Below, piece after piece: positions 48,560 to 56,930 of a stretch of DNA of 64,000 bases. Below the pieces are notes generated by a model. It searched no databases, was not told where the DNA came from, and worked only from the letters and a program-made list of their open reading frames with translations. A program made the translations under genes and the position numbers. This DNA is from Rhizobium mesoamericanum STM3625 (lineage in GTDB: Bacteria; Pseudomonadota; Alphaproteobacteria; Rhizobiales; Rhizobiaceae): NCBI RefSeq assembly GCF_000312665.1, contig NZ_HF536773.1, positions 104,007 through 168,006 on the forward strand, written 5' to 3'. The stretch's first letter is position 1. Each line of letters opens with the position of its first letter.

Positions 48560-49774
48560 CTACTTGTCCACCTCCGCCATCACCGGATCGAGACTGCCGA
48601 GCACGGCAATCATATCAGCCAGATAGTTGGCATTCGTCACCCCGAACAGCGCTTGAAGGTTGACGAACGAAGGTGCCCGCACCTTCATGCGGAATGGTTT
48701 TGGCGAACCGTCGCTGATGATGTAGAAGCCAAGCTCGCCCTTCGGCGCCTCGATTGCCGAATAGACCTCGCCCTTCGGCACCTTGAAGCCATAGGCCGAC
48801 AGGTCGAAATGCTGGATCAACGCCTCCATCGAGCAATGCACTCGCTCCTTGTCTACCGGGAACGCGATCGTCGGCATGTCGATCTGGAACGGTCCCTCGG
48901 GCATCTGGTCGATGCATTGCTTAATGATTTCGATGCTCTCGAGCATCTCGTCGAGCCTGCACCGCCAGCGCGCATAACAATCGCCCTCTTTGCGGGTGAC
49001 GACCTTGAAATCAAGCCGGTCGTAAATCTCGTAAGGCTCATCGCGCCGGATGTCCCAATCAACGCCCGAAGCACGCAAGTTCGGGCCACTCAGGCCGAGA
49101 TCTATGGCGTCCTCAGCGCTGATCACCCCGATCCCGTGCGTGCGCTTCAGGAACACCCGGTTGTACTCGAGCAACCGTTCATAGTCGCGAATCCGGTTCG
49201 GGAAGATGTCGATGAACTCACGGATCTTGGGAAAGAAGCCGTCAGGCAGGTCTTCGCGCACCCCGCCGACCCGGCAGAAGGAAGTGTGCATCCGCGCACC
49301 GCTGATCATTTCCAGGAGATCCATGATCATTTCCCGTTCGCGCATGGCGTAGAGCAATGCGGTCATGGCACCGAGATCCATCGGCAGCGCGCCGGTGATC
49401 AAGAGATGACCGGAGATGCGTGCAAGCTCCGCCATCATCACCCGGATGTATTGGGCCCGGATCGGGGCCTCTATGCCAAGCAGCTTTTCCACTGCCAAGG
49501 CGAAGGCGAGATTGTTCGAAGGTGGACAGAGATAGTCGAGACGGTCGGTCAGCGGGAAGATCTGGGTGTAGGTGAAGCTTTCCGCCAGTTTTTCAGTGCC
49601 ACGGTGCAGATAGCCAATATGGGGATCCACCCGCTCAACATACTCGCCGTCCAGTTCGAGGACGAGTCGAAGAACCCCATGAGTGCTTGGGTGCTGCGGC
49701 CCCAGGTTGAGAAGCACTTCCTTGCTGTTGAGTGCTTCACCTTCCGGCCTCATGAGCTCGGTGACTTCGGTCAT
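48560..49774 (-). CDS. nuoD: NADH-quinone oxidoreductase subunit D
   Basis: The 49-kDa homologue forming the quinone-binding cavity with NuoB, 404 residues. Family marks: LLNLGPQHPSTHGVLRLVLELDGE, PHIGYLHRGTEKLAES, FPLTDRLDYLCPPSNN, ITGALPMDLGAMT, and the C-terminal GELGFYIISDGSPKPFRMKVRAPSFVNLQAL, which includes the conserved quinone-site Asp. The start is 1 base after the nuoC stop, with GGAAAG upstream; the longer frame upstream is within nuoC. Confidence 0.96.
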   Translation of the reverse strand: MTEVTELMRPEGEALNSKEVLLNLGPQHPSTHGVLRLVLELDGEYVERVDPHIGYLHRGTEKLAESFTYTQIFPLTDRLDYLCPPSNNLAFALAVEKLLGIEAPIRAQYIRVMMAELARISGHLLITGALPMDLGAMTALLYAMREREMIMDLLEMISGARMHTSFCRVGGVREDLPDGFFPKIREFIDIFPNRIRDYERLLEYNRVFLKRTHGIGVISAEDAIDLGLSGPNLRASGVDWDIRRDEPYEIYDRLDFKVVTRKEGDCYARWRCRLDEMLESIEIIKQCIDQMPEGPFQIDMPTIAFPVDKERVHCSMEALIQHFDLSAYGFKVPKGEVYSAIEAPKGELGFYIISDGSPKPFRMKVRAPSFVNLQALFGVTNANYLADMIAVLGSLDPVMAEVDK

Positions 49775-49775
49775 C

Positions 49776-50339
49776 TCAACTTTCCGGCGTCCGGCGGCCT
49801 CCTTGTGGAATTTGGCGGGTGGCAAGGTCAGGCTGTGTCGGCGGGGGACCTTCGGCACCAAATGGGTTCAGGCTGTCCTTGTAGCCCCTGAGCGGGAAGT
49901 CCTTTCGTTGGGGAAATCCCTCGAAGCCTTCCCACATGTAGATTCGGCGCAAATCCGGATGTCCGTCGAAGCGAATACCATACATGTCCCAGGCTTCGCG
50001 CTCGTGCCAGTTGGCGGTGCGCCAGACCCCTGTGACCGAAGGAACGACCGGCGGATCATCAAGCCAGCACTTGATACGAACCCGCCACCGGTTGGCCAGC
50101 GAATAGAGGTGGTAGACCGTCTCGAAGCGCGGCACTTCGGGATAGTGATCAACCCCGCAGATATCGGAAAGGAAATTGAACTGCAGCGCCGGATGTTCTT
50201 TCAGGAACCGGCAAAACTTAACAATCATTCCTGGCTGTACGGCAAAGACATCGATGCCGTGCATGGTGCCAAGATCCTCGATTTGTTCTTCGAAGCGTTC
50301 AAGGATCGGCGCGCGATTGAGGGGTGGCACGACACTCAT
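49776..50339 (-). CDS. nuoC: NADH-quinone oxidoreductase subunit C
   Basis: The 30-kDa homologue, 187 residues, scaffolding the quinone module. The signature stretch is YHLYSLANRWRVRIKCWLDDPPVVPSVTGVWRTANWHEREAWDMYGIRFDGHPDLRRIYMWEGFEGFPQRKDFPLRG, recognisable by its WHEREAWDMYGI motif. It overlaps nuoB by 4 bases (ATGA) and touches nuoD, so is translated in concert. It is separate from NuoD, unlike the fused NuoCD of E. coli. Confidence 0.95.
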   Translation of the reverse strand: MSVVPPLNRAPILERFEEQIEDLGTMHGIDVFAVQPGMIVKFCRFLKEHPALQFNFLSDICGVDHYPEVPRFETVYHLYSLANRWRVRIKCWLDDPPVVPSVTGVWRTANWHEREAWDMYGIRFDGHPDLRRIYMWEGFEGFPQRKDFPLRGYKDSLNPFGAEGPPPTQPDLATRQIPQGGRRTPES

Positions 50340-50839
50340 GACGCAGCAGCCCGATCCACGGTCGTCCCGGTCAGTGCGCGGGACCGCTTGATCTTTTCTT
50401 GAAGCAGGAGGAAGCCATGCATCAACGCCTCGGGCCGCGGCGGACAGCCTGGCACGTGTACGTCGACCGGCACGAAGGTCTCCGACCCCTGCACGACGGC
50501 ATAGGTATTGTAGACCCCGCCCGAAATGGCGCAGGTGCCCATCGCAATTACCCAGCGCGGCTCCGGCATCTGGTCATAAAGCCGGCGTACCACGGGCGCG
50601 AACTTCCGGGTGACAGTACCGGCGATGATCATCACATCGGACTGCCGCGGCGAAGGGCGGAACACGACCCCAAACCGATCGAGATCGTAGCGAGCGCAAC
50701 CTGCCGAGATCATCTCGATGGCGCAGCAGGCAATGCCGAAGGTCTCGGGCCACAATGCCGACCTTCGGCTCCAATTGATGATGCTGTCGGCCGTGGTGAA
50801 CAGGACGCTATCGCTGATGACGTTTCCTACTCCTCCCAT
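50336..50839 (-). CDS. nuoB: NADH-quinone oxidoreductase subunit B
   Basis: Carries the terminal 4Fe-4S cluster N2, 167 residues. Ligand cysteines are visible: Cys38 and Cys39 in ACCAIEMISAG, Cys103 in AMGTCAISGG and Cys132 in VPGCPPRPEAL. It overlaps the end of nuoA by 13 bases and nuoC by 4. Confidence 0.96.
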   Translation of the reverse strand: MGGVGNVISDSVLFTTADSIINWSRRSALWPETFGIACCAIEMISAGCARYDLDRFGVVFRPSPRQSDVMIIAGTVTRKFAPVVRRLYDQMPEPRWVIAMGTCAISGGVYNTYAVVQGSETFVPVDVHVPGCPPRPEALMHGFLLLQEKIKRSRALTGTTVDRAAAS

Positions 50840-51198
50840 TCCAGGGCTCCTTTCAGCCAGGCGTAGGCGAAGCCCACGAGAAGCAGCACGATGAAGACGA
50901 ACATTTCGACGTAGCCGACCATTCCGATCTCTTTAAGGACGACAGCCCAGGGAAAGAGGAACATTGTCTCGACATCGAAGACCACGAGCAGGATCGCGAG
51001 GACGAAGAACGGCACCTTGAAGCGCCCCCCGGCGGCTTCGCCCGCCGGGTCCATGCCGCATTCATATGGCATGTTCTTCGCTGGATAAGGATTTGATGGG
51101 CGCAGCAACGAGGAGACAAAAAGCGTCGCCCCCACCACCAGAACAATTCCGGCGATCATGAAAAGAACCGGCAGGAATTCCATAGCGGCCACGGCCAT
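50827..51198 (-). CDS. nuoA: NADH-quinone oxidoreductase subunit A
   Basis: Small membrane subunit, 123 residues, with three membrane segments (about 7 to 28, 65 to 85 and 92 to 112). Conserved loop: YPAKNMPYECGMDPAGEAAGGRFKVPFFVLAILLVVFDVETMFLFPW, with the key Glu and Asp residues of the quinone-linked loop. The first ATG has AGGTGG very close; a second ATG at 51183 is also possible. First gene of the minus-strand operon nuoA to nuoG. Confidence 0.95.
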   Translation of the reverse strand: MAVAAMEFLPVLFMIAGIVLVVGATLFVSSLLRPSNPYPAKNMPYECGMDPAGEAAGGRFKVPFFVLAILLVVFDVETMFLFPWAVVLKEIGMVGYVEMFVFIVLLLVGFAYAWLKGALEWEE

Positions 51199-51571
51199 CC
51201 ACCTGGGCTTTGCTCAGGTCGCGCTTCGGGAGCGTTGGTGCAGTCGCCCCGGGAAGCGACTTGGGCAATCCTTTCTTGAATTGCCAGTCTATTCCGCTGT
51301 AAGGATCATTGCAAATCCAATCAATTAGCCTCTTAGGAGTCTGACTACAAAGTCAGCCAGAGCACGATCTCGCCCAGAGCATGGGTTCTCAGTCGATTGC
51401 CCCAAACCCGACTGAACAAGCGAATGGACCGGCAAGGGCGAGGATCTTCGAGATATATGTTCCAGTTCAAGCGACGCTTCCCACGGGCGCAAGCGATCAC
51501 ATCGGAAAGTCTGGGTGGTTTCAGATCGTCCCGTGAGAATTAAGGGCGAAGTTTCAGCTGGAAAAATACTG
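51199..51571. other. upstream region of nuoA
   Basis: About 370 bases between nuoA and vapC, both on the minus strand, so it should hold the nuo promoter and the end of the toxin operon. It includes the palindrome at 51341. No frame looks like a gene. Confidence 0.4.
51341..51356. promoter_or_regulatory. CTGACT-N4-AGTCAG palindrome upstream of nuoA
   Basis: Perfect 6-bp arms around ACAA, about 143 bases upstream of the nuoA start. A plausible operator; no regulator is assigned. Confidence 0.4.
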
Positions 51572-51997
51572 CTATGCCCGCATATCCCACGGGTTCACCA
51601 GCGCCACTCCCAAGGCCTCGAAATCTTCGACGTTTCGCGTGACCAGCGTCATATGCCGGGTGAAGGCTACCGCCGCGATATAGGCGTCGTTGATCGGCTT
51701 GGGATTGAGTACATGCCATTTCGCCGCCTGAACGGCTGCAGCCTCGTCCAACGGCAGAATACGCCCGGAAAATGCCGTGAGGACGACGTTTTCCAACCAG
51801 TTGCGCAGGGCCTTTCCTGCGACGGCCCGATTATGCTCGACCAGGCGGACGCCAATCTCCAGCTCGTGCAGAACTACCGACGAAATGAAGGTTTCGGCCG
51901 GATCAATGGTTTCGTTCCAGACCGTAACATTGGGATCTGCCTTGCCGCTTGCGACCTTGCGCAACTCTGACACGACATTTGTATCGAGCAGCAGCAT
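51572..51997 (-). CDS. vapC: PIN-domain toxin (VapC-like)
   Basis: A 141-residue PIN-domain endoribonuclease, the toxin of a type II pair. Acidic active-site residues are visible: Asp5 in LLLDTNVVSE, Glu in VVLHELEIGV, Asp in KPINDAYIAAVA and Asp/Glu in VTRNVEDFEAL. The subgroup with DTNVVSELRK is the FitB/VapC type. Start overlaps the antitoxin stop by one base (TGATG), so translation is coupled. Confidence 0.92.
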   Translation of the reverse strand: MLLLDTNVVSELRKVASGKADPNVTVWNETIDPAETFISSVVLHELEIGVRLVEHNRAVAGKALRNWLENVVLTAFSGRILPLDEAAAVQAAKWHVLNPKPINDAYIAAVAFTRHMTLVTRNVEDFEALGVALVNPWDMRA

Positions 51998-52251
51998 CAG
52001 GACAGGTCGACCGGTTTGGCAAGTTCAGTGCGCTGCGGAAGCACCAGGTCAACGTCTTCCGCTCCGGGTGCGGCCAGCATATCACCGAGCGTCCGCATTT
52101 TGCCGGTAAGGCGCTTGTATTCGTCGAACGATAGGAGGACGTGCGCGGGCCGCCCCCTGTCAGTAATGATAACAGGGCCGTCCTTGGCGGCGCGCTTTGC
52201 GCGGCCAAGATCGTTGTTGAGTTCACGACCTGAAATCGTGGTGATGGTCAT
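51997..52251 (-). CDS. Phd/YefM-type antitoxin
   Basis: An 84-residue antitoxin that should bind the VapC-like toxin and the operon promoter. The N-terminal Phd/YefM DNA-binding fold is MTITTISGRELNNDLGRAKRAAKDGPVIITDRGRPAHVLLSFDEYKRL; the C-terminal acidic helix-like part (DMLAAPGAEDVDLVLPQRTEL) would wrap the toxin. The pairing of a Phd-type antitoxin with a PIN toxin is a common mix. A perfect 18-bp palindrome lies just upstream as operator. Confidence 0.9.
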   Translation of the reverse strand: MTITTISGRELNNDLGRAKRAAKDGPVIITDRGRPAHVLLSFDEYKRLTGKMRTLGDMLAAPGAEDVDLVLPQRTELAKPVDLS

Positions 52252-52269
52252 GGCAACGTTCGCAGAAAT

Positions 52270-52287
52270 TGTGGTTACGTAACCACA
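52270..52287. promoter_or_regulatory. 18-bp palindromic operator of toxin-antitoxin operon
   Basis: TGTGGTTACGTAACCACA, fully self-complementary, 18 bases upstream of the antitoxin start. Fits autorepression by the antitoxin or toxin-antitoxin complex. Confidence 0.78.
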
Positions 52288-52508
52288 TCTAATTCAGGGG
52301 AGCTGGAATTGCAAGAAGCTGGCACAGCCTCACTGCGACCTCGTTTCTGAGCGCGCTGCCGTCAAGTACCGATGGTCTGGGTTGATCGTTTTCGCTCCAC
52401 ACATGGTTTCTGAAACGCAGGTTGCCCAATGCACGATAGATGGCTTAGCGGGTTATATGGTGCAGGGCGAGGACAAATCTTGCTCAATGTCATCTGCCCT
52501 GCCGTCGA

Positions 52509-54302
52509 TCAGAATTTCTCCCATTCGGTGCCGGCGACCGCGGCGTTGCCATGGAAGGCGGCGCTCACTTTGGCTGCCATCGTCCGCGCCGGGGATGCGA
52601 CCGGCCGAGAGGCTGCAGTTGCGGCAGTCGGCATTGAGTGACGCAAGGCCGCGCGATTTCCGATAGAGAACTGCCCGAGCAACTGGAACAGCGCGTCCGC
52701 CTCCTTCGCAAGGCTGTGGCAAGCAGCAGTCGACTCTTCGACCATGGCCGCATTCTGCTGCGTACCCTGATCCATCATGTTGACCGCCTGGTTGATCTCC
52801 TTGATCCCGGTCGCCTGCTCCCTGGCGGCCTCCACAATCGCCTCGACATTGGCGTTGACCTGCTGGACCTGCGACACGATCGTCTCGAGCACACTGCCCG
52901 TCTCGCCAACCAGAGCCACGCCGTTTTTAACGTGCGTGTTCGAATCCGTGATCAGTTCCTTGATCTCCTTCGCAGCCTTGGCAGACCGCTGGGCAAGTTC
53001 GCGCACCTCCTGGGCGACGACGGCAAAACCCTTTCCGGCATCGCCTGCGCGTGCTGCTTCGACGCCCGCGTTGAGCGCCAGCAGATTGGTCTGGAAGGCG
53101 ATCTCGTCAATGACACCGATGATGTTGGAGATTTCCAAGGACGAGTTCTCGATCTTGCCCATCGCCGCGATGGCACTGCGTACAACTGCGCCGGAATGCT
53201 CGGCATTCCCGCGCGTCTTGCGGACAAGCTCACCGGCTTCTTCCGCACGCTGGCTGGAATCGGCCACTGTCGTGGTGATCTCTTCCAGCGCGGCGGCCGT
53301 CTCTTCGACCGAGGCGGCCTGTTGCTCCGTCCGTTTCGACAAGTCGTCCGAGGCCGAGCGTATCTGTTGCGAGCCGGCAGCAATCGCGCTGGCATTCTCA
53401 GCCACCGCTTGCATCGCATCGCGCAGCTTCTCGCTTGCGCGATTGAAGTCGGTACGAAGCTTTTCCAGCGTGGGAATGAATGGGGTGTCCAGTGTCTGCG
53501 TGAGGTCGCCATCGGAAAGTTTGTTCAGGGCGTCTGCCAGCCGATCGACGTTGTTAACCCGGGCAGTGACATCGGTCGCGAATTTGACGACTTTGAAGAC
53601 CTTTCCGTTCATGTCGAAGATCGGATTGTAGGAAGCCTGGATGTAGACCTTTCTCCCGCCCTTGCCGATGCGCAGGAATTCGTCACTCACGAAGGTACCA
53701 TCCGACAGACGCTGCCAGAAGCGCCGATAATCGTCGCTGCTCGTATAGGCACTGTCGCAAAACATCGAATGGTGTCGCCCCTGGATTTCCGAGAGTTGAT
53801 AGCCAAGTGTCGAGAGGAAATTCTGGTTTGCCGACAAGATCTCGCCGTTCGGTGTGAACTCGATGATTGCCTGAGCACGGGAAAGTGCATCGAGTTTTCC
53901 GGCGTCCTCGGCGCTCTTCAGCTTTTGCTCGGTAATGTCGGTTGCAAACTTGACGACCTTGTAGGGCTTGCCGCGGCTGAAAACGGGATTGTAGGACGCT
54001 TCAATCCAGATCTCCTTGCCACCCTTGCCTATGCGCTTGTACTGGCGCTGGTCGAACTCACCTCGACCAAGCTTGGCCCAAAACTCGTAATATTCCGGCG
54101 AGGTCGCCTCGGCTGGATCGACGAACATGCGGTGATGCTGGCCGACAATCTCGGATGCGTCATAGCCGAGGGCGCGGCAAAAATTGGCATTGGCCCTCAG
54201 GATCTTTCCCGTGCAATCGAATTCAATGATGGCCTGCGATTTGCTCATCGCGGACAGGATTGCTTTGGCGTCGATGCCAAGGCCGAATGCTATTCCCTTC
54301 AT
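52509..54302 (-). CDS. soluble methyl-accepting chemotaxis protein with two PAS domains
   Basis: A 597-residue chemoreceptor without membrane segments. PAS1 spans about residues 20 to 125 (FDCTGKILRANANFCRALGYDASEIVGQHHRMFVDP, ending KVVKFATDITEQK) and PAS2 about 140 to 248 (same layout, EFTPNGEILSANQNFLSTLGYQLSEIQGRHHSMFCD); the repeats are clear duplicates. A HAMP-like linker (about 250 to 300) is followed by the signalling domain with hairpin tip DEIAFQTNLLALNAGVEAARAGDAGKGFAVVAQEVRELAQRSA. The C-terminus ends EWEKF, matching the xWxxF tether for CheR/CheB. The PAS ligand is probably cytoplasmic (heme, FAD or redox). No che genes are adjacent. Confidence 0.94.
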   Translation of the reverse strand: MKGIAFGLGIDAKAILSAMSKSQAIIEFDCTGKILRANANFCRALGYDASEIVGQHHRMFVDPAEATSPEYYEFWAKLGRGEFDQRQYKRIGKGGKEIWIEASYNPVFSRGKPYKVVKFATDITEQKLKSAEDAGKLDALSRAQAIIEFTPNGEILSANQNFLSTLGYQLSEIQGRHHSMFCDSAYTSSDDYRRFWQRLSDGTFVSDEFLRIGKGGRKVYIQASYNPIFDMNGKVFKVVKFATDVTARVNNVDRLADALNKLSDGDLTQTLDTPFIPTLEKLRTDFNRASEKLRDAMQAVAENASAIAAGSQQIRSASDDLSKRTEQQAASVEETAAALEEITTTVADSSQRAEEAGELVRKTRGNAEHSGAVVRSAIAAMGKIENSSLEISNIIGVIDEIAFQTNLLALNAGVEAARAGDAGKGFAVVAQEVRELAQRSAKAAKEIKELITDSNTHVKNGVALVGETGSVLETIVSQVQQVNANVEAIVEAAREQATGIKEINQAVNMMDQGTQQNAAMVEESTAACHSLAKEADALFQLLGQFSIGNRAALRHSMPTAATAASRPVASPARTMAAKVSAAFHGNAAVAGTEWEKF

Positions 54303-54716
54303 GCTGTTCCCCCGAGCTCAGGACAATTGAGTGACTGGAATCGCCCTTCTCGCTTTGCGTGGAACGAGCAATTTGAAAACAAGAATCCGTAAAATTCATT
54401 AAGCTTCCATTAACTGCATCGGCCCGGACTTGCTCTCATCTGCTGCTGCCGGGCCCAATAAACATTGGGTTGCAATATCAATGCATTGCCGGACGATCTT
54501 TGCAACAAATCTCAACCTGAGAGTGTTTGCGTTCCTTAAATCAAGCAGCTTCCGGCCGGCGTATTCTCCACAATTTTGAAGCGGAAATCGGAAAATTTCA
54601 TTTACCTTTTGTTAAGTTTTTACTACCTGCACGAAATCCCTGCGATGGCTGCTTGCCTTCACCGCCTTCCCTCCGGTCTTTATCCGGCAGGGATAGTCGC
54701 TAGATCGGAGACGGGA
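54303..54716. other. divergent region between chemoreceptor and LuxR gene
   Basis: About 410 AT-richer bases. The LuxR frame is open from 54576 but without a ribosome binding site or family similarity there. No lux-box-like dyad was identified. Promoters of both genes should lie here. Confidence 0.4.
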
Positions 54717-55439
54717 ATGAAGCTGGTGGCCGAGTTCGATCGGATTGAGGAAATCGCTGGAGGCTTCAAGACCCACTACGACGTCTTCAAATACATGAAA
54801 GCTCTCACTCAAGAGCTTGAAATGAACGCGTTCCTGATCATGACGCTTCCCACCGTCGACATCGTCGAAATCGGAGCCACGAAGATCATCACCAACTGGC
54901 CAGCGGAGATGGTCGATTACTATGATGGGCACAACTTGCTGATCGACAGCCCCGTTATTCGGCGGATGCTAAGATCGACAAGTCCGTTCAACTATGATGT
55001 CGACATCATCAACGCCACCCGCGGCGAAGGCAAGAAAGCCACTGTGGTCGAGCTTTTCAAGCGACATCGTATGGAAAAGGGGGCGTATTTTCCCGTTCAT
55101 GATGCGGCTGGCGGACGCGGTGCCATGTCAATTTCGGGAGAACGGAATTTCAGCATGATCGAATTGGCGAAGCTCCTGTTTATCGCCACGCTCATATATG
55201 ATCGTCTGTCGCAACTGACCCTGAAAGAGCAGCACCCGCCCGTTGAATTCACGCGGAACGAACTCGACTGTTTAAGAATGACAGCAGCGGGCAAGAAGGG
55301 TCATGAAATTGCTAATGCGCTTGGCGTATCGGAACACGTGGTGAATAACCACATCAGCAGCGCAATAAAAAAACTTGGCTGTACGACAAGGACGCAGGCC
55401 GTCGTGAACGCTTTGCGCCTGAACATTATCCGTTGCTAG
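54717..55439 (+). CDS. LuxR-type regulator (autoinducer-binding-like domain)
   Basis: A 240-residue transcription factor. The N-terminal autoinducer-binding-like domain is about residues 15 to 155; the C-terminal LuxR helix-turn-helix reads FTRNELDCLRMTAAGKKGHEIANALGVSEHVVNNHISSAIKKLGCTTRTQAVVNALRL. In the ligand pocket, the Tyr and Asp of the AHL motif remain (YYDGHNLLIDSP), but the usual Trp and the DP pair are changed (Met; D-S-P). AHL binding is therefore doubtful. The start ATG has GGAGACGGGA upstream and gives the normal family length. No luxI is in the window: an orphan regulator near chemotaxis, as VisN/VisR-type genes are in rhizobia. Confidence 0.88.
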   Translation: MKLVAEFDRIEEIAGGFKTHYDVFKYMKALTQELEMNAFLIMTLPTVDIVEIGATKIITNWPAEMVDYYDGHNLLIDSPVIRRMLRSTSPFNYDVDIINATRGEGKKATVVELFKRHRMEKGAYFPVHDAAGGRGAMSISGERNFSMIELAKLLFIATLIYDRLSQLTLKEQHPPVEFTRNELDCLRMTAAGKKGHEIANALGVSEHVVNNHISSAIKKLGCTTRTQAVVNALRLNIIRC

Positions 55440-55490
55440 ATACGTAAAATCACGCTTCCTTGAACCGAACAGGACAGCGCAACAGTGCGC

Positions 55491-56930
55491 CTAGCCGCCA
55501 AGAATGGACTGTTGAGCAAGCTTCAGAAACCACCCGGGAAACAGGCCGATGCCAATCGTGCCTGCGGCGGTAACGGCAAACGTGGCGCTGACCAGCGGTG
55601 TCAGCGCCGGTTCGAACGTCCGCTCAGGTTCGCGCATGAAGATGATCATGACGATGCGGATGTAGAAATAGGCGGCGACCGTGCTCAGGAGCACGGCAAT
55701 CACCGCCAGCGTAACAAACCCACGTTCGACGAGCGCGACCAGCACGTAAAACTTCGCGAAGAAGCCGGCCGTCGGTGGAATGCCTGCCAGCGAAAATAGA
55801 TAGAGCAGCATCAACAGCGCCAGCCCAGGATGCAACTTGGCCAAACCCGCATAGTCGTCAATAACCTCACCTGCGAAATCTCCGTTCCGCATCATGATGA
55901 CGGCTGCGAAAATGCCGAGATTCATGAAGGCGTAGATCAGCACGTAGAGCATCACGCTTGCGATCCCATCCGTACCGCCGGCAACAACGCCAAAAATTGC
56001 GAAGCCGGCATGAGCGATGCTGGAATAGGCGAGCAGCCGCTTGAAATTGTCCTGCACCAGAGCTGTGAAACTGCCGAGCGCCATCGTCGCCACCGCAATG
56101 ACAGCGACGATGATCCAAACGTTCGAAGCTGCGACCAGCGGGTTAAGGAATACCCGCAGGATCACCGCAAAGCCCGCCGCCTTCGGGCCAACCGACATAA
56201 AGGCGGTAATGGTCGTCGGCGCGCCTTCGTAAACGTCCGGCACCCACATATGGAACGGGACCGCTCCAACCTTGAAGACGAGCCCGGCAACGATGAAGAC
56301 CACCGCCAGCAACAATGCAGGGTCGAGTGGATTGCCCGTGACCAACGCCGCCATCCGGTCCAGTTGGGTCGTGCCGGTGAGGCCATAGACAAGCGAGACA
56401 CCATAAAGAAAAATTGCTGTCGAGACGGCGCCAAGGATCACGTATTTCAGTGCCGCTTCATTCGACCGCTGCTCGCGTCGCAGAAAACCGGTCAGCACAT
56501 AGGTTGAGAGAACCATCAGTTCGAGGCCAACATAGATCGACAAGAGATCACTCGCCGAGGCCATGATCATCATTCCGGAAAGCGCAAAGAGCAGGAGCAC
56601 ATAATATTCGCTGCTCCCGATCCTCTCGATGTCGGCATACTTTCGCGACAGCAGGAAAGTCAGGACGGTCGCCAGGTAGAATACGAACTTGAAAAAGGCC
56701 GCGAAGGGATCGGCGATGAACATGCCCGCATAAGCTGCCCTTACCTCGCCGGCAAGTGCAAATGTCTCGATGGCCGCGAGCAGGACGATTGCGGCGCTGG
56801 TCCAAACAAGGAAATGGGTCCGTTGCTTTTCTACGATCTGCCCGAGGAGCAGCACGAAACAGGCTCCCGCAACTACCGTGATCTCAGGCAGGCTTGCGAG
56901 AATCGACGGATAAAGTGCCGCTCCGGTCAT
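55491..56930 (-). CDS. nuoN: NADH-quinone oxidoreductase subunit N
   Basis: Antiporter-like proton-pumping subunit nearest the peripheral arm, 479 residues with about 14 membrane segments. Key residues of the half-channels are seen: conserved Glu in YVGLELMVLSTYVLTGFLRREQRSNEAALKYVILGAVSTAIFLYG and Lys in VFKVGAVPFHMWVPDVYEGAPTTITAFMSVGPKAAGFAV; further Lys in LVQDNFKRLLAYSSIAHAGF. The start overlaps the nuoM stop by 4 bases (ATGA). Last gene of the membrane-arm operon. Confidence 0.95.
   Translation of the reverse strand: MTGAALYPSILASLPEITVVAGACFVLLLGQIVEKQRTHFLVWTSAAIVLLAAIETFALAGEVRAAYAGMFIADPFAAFFKFVFYLATVLTFLLSRKYADIERIGSSEYYVLLLFALSGMMIMASASDLLSIYVGLELMVLSTYVLTGFLRREQRSNEAALKYVILGAVSTAIFLYGVSLVYGLTGTTQLDRMAALVTGNPLDPALLLAVVFIVAGLVFKVGAVPFHMWVPDVYEGAPTTITAFMSVGPKAAGFAVILRVFLNPLVAASNVWIIVAVIAVATMALGSFTALVQDNFKRLLAYSSIAHAGFAIFGVVAGGTDGIASVMLYVLIYAFMNLGIFAAVIMMRNGDFAGEVIDDYAGLAKLHPGLALLMLLYLFSLAGIPPTAGFFAKFYVLVALVERGFVTLAVIAVLLSTVAAYFYIRIVMIIFMREPERTFEPALTPLVSATFAVTAAGTIGIGLFPGWFLKLAQQSILGG

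Noticed and set aside
48407..49891. A 494-codon plus-strand frame
   Set aside because: Antisense to nuoD and nuoE; no family features.
52638..54392. A 584-codon plus-strand frame
   Set aside because: Antisense to the chemoreceptor; no domain or ribosome binding site.
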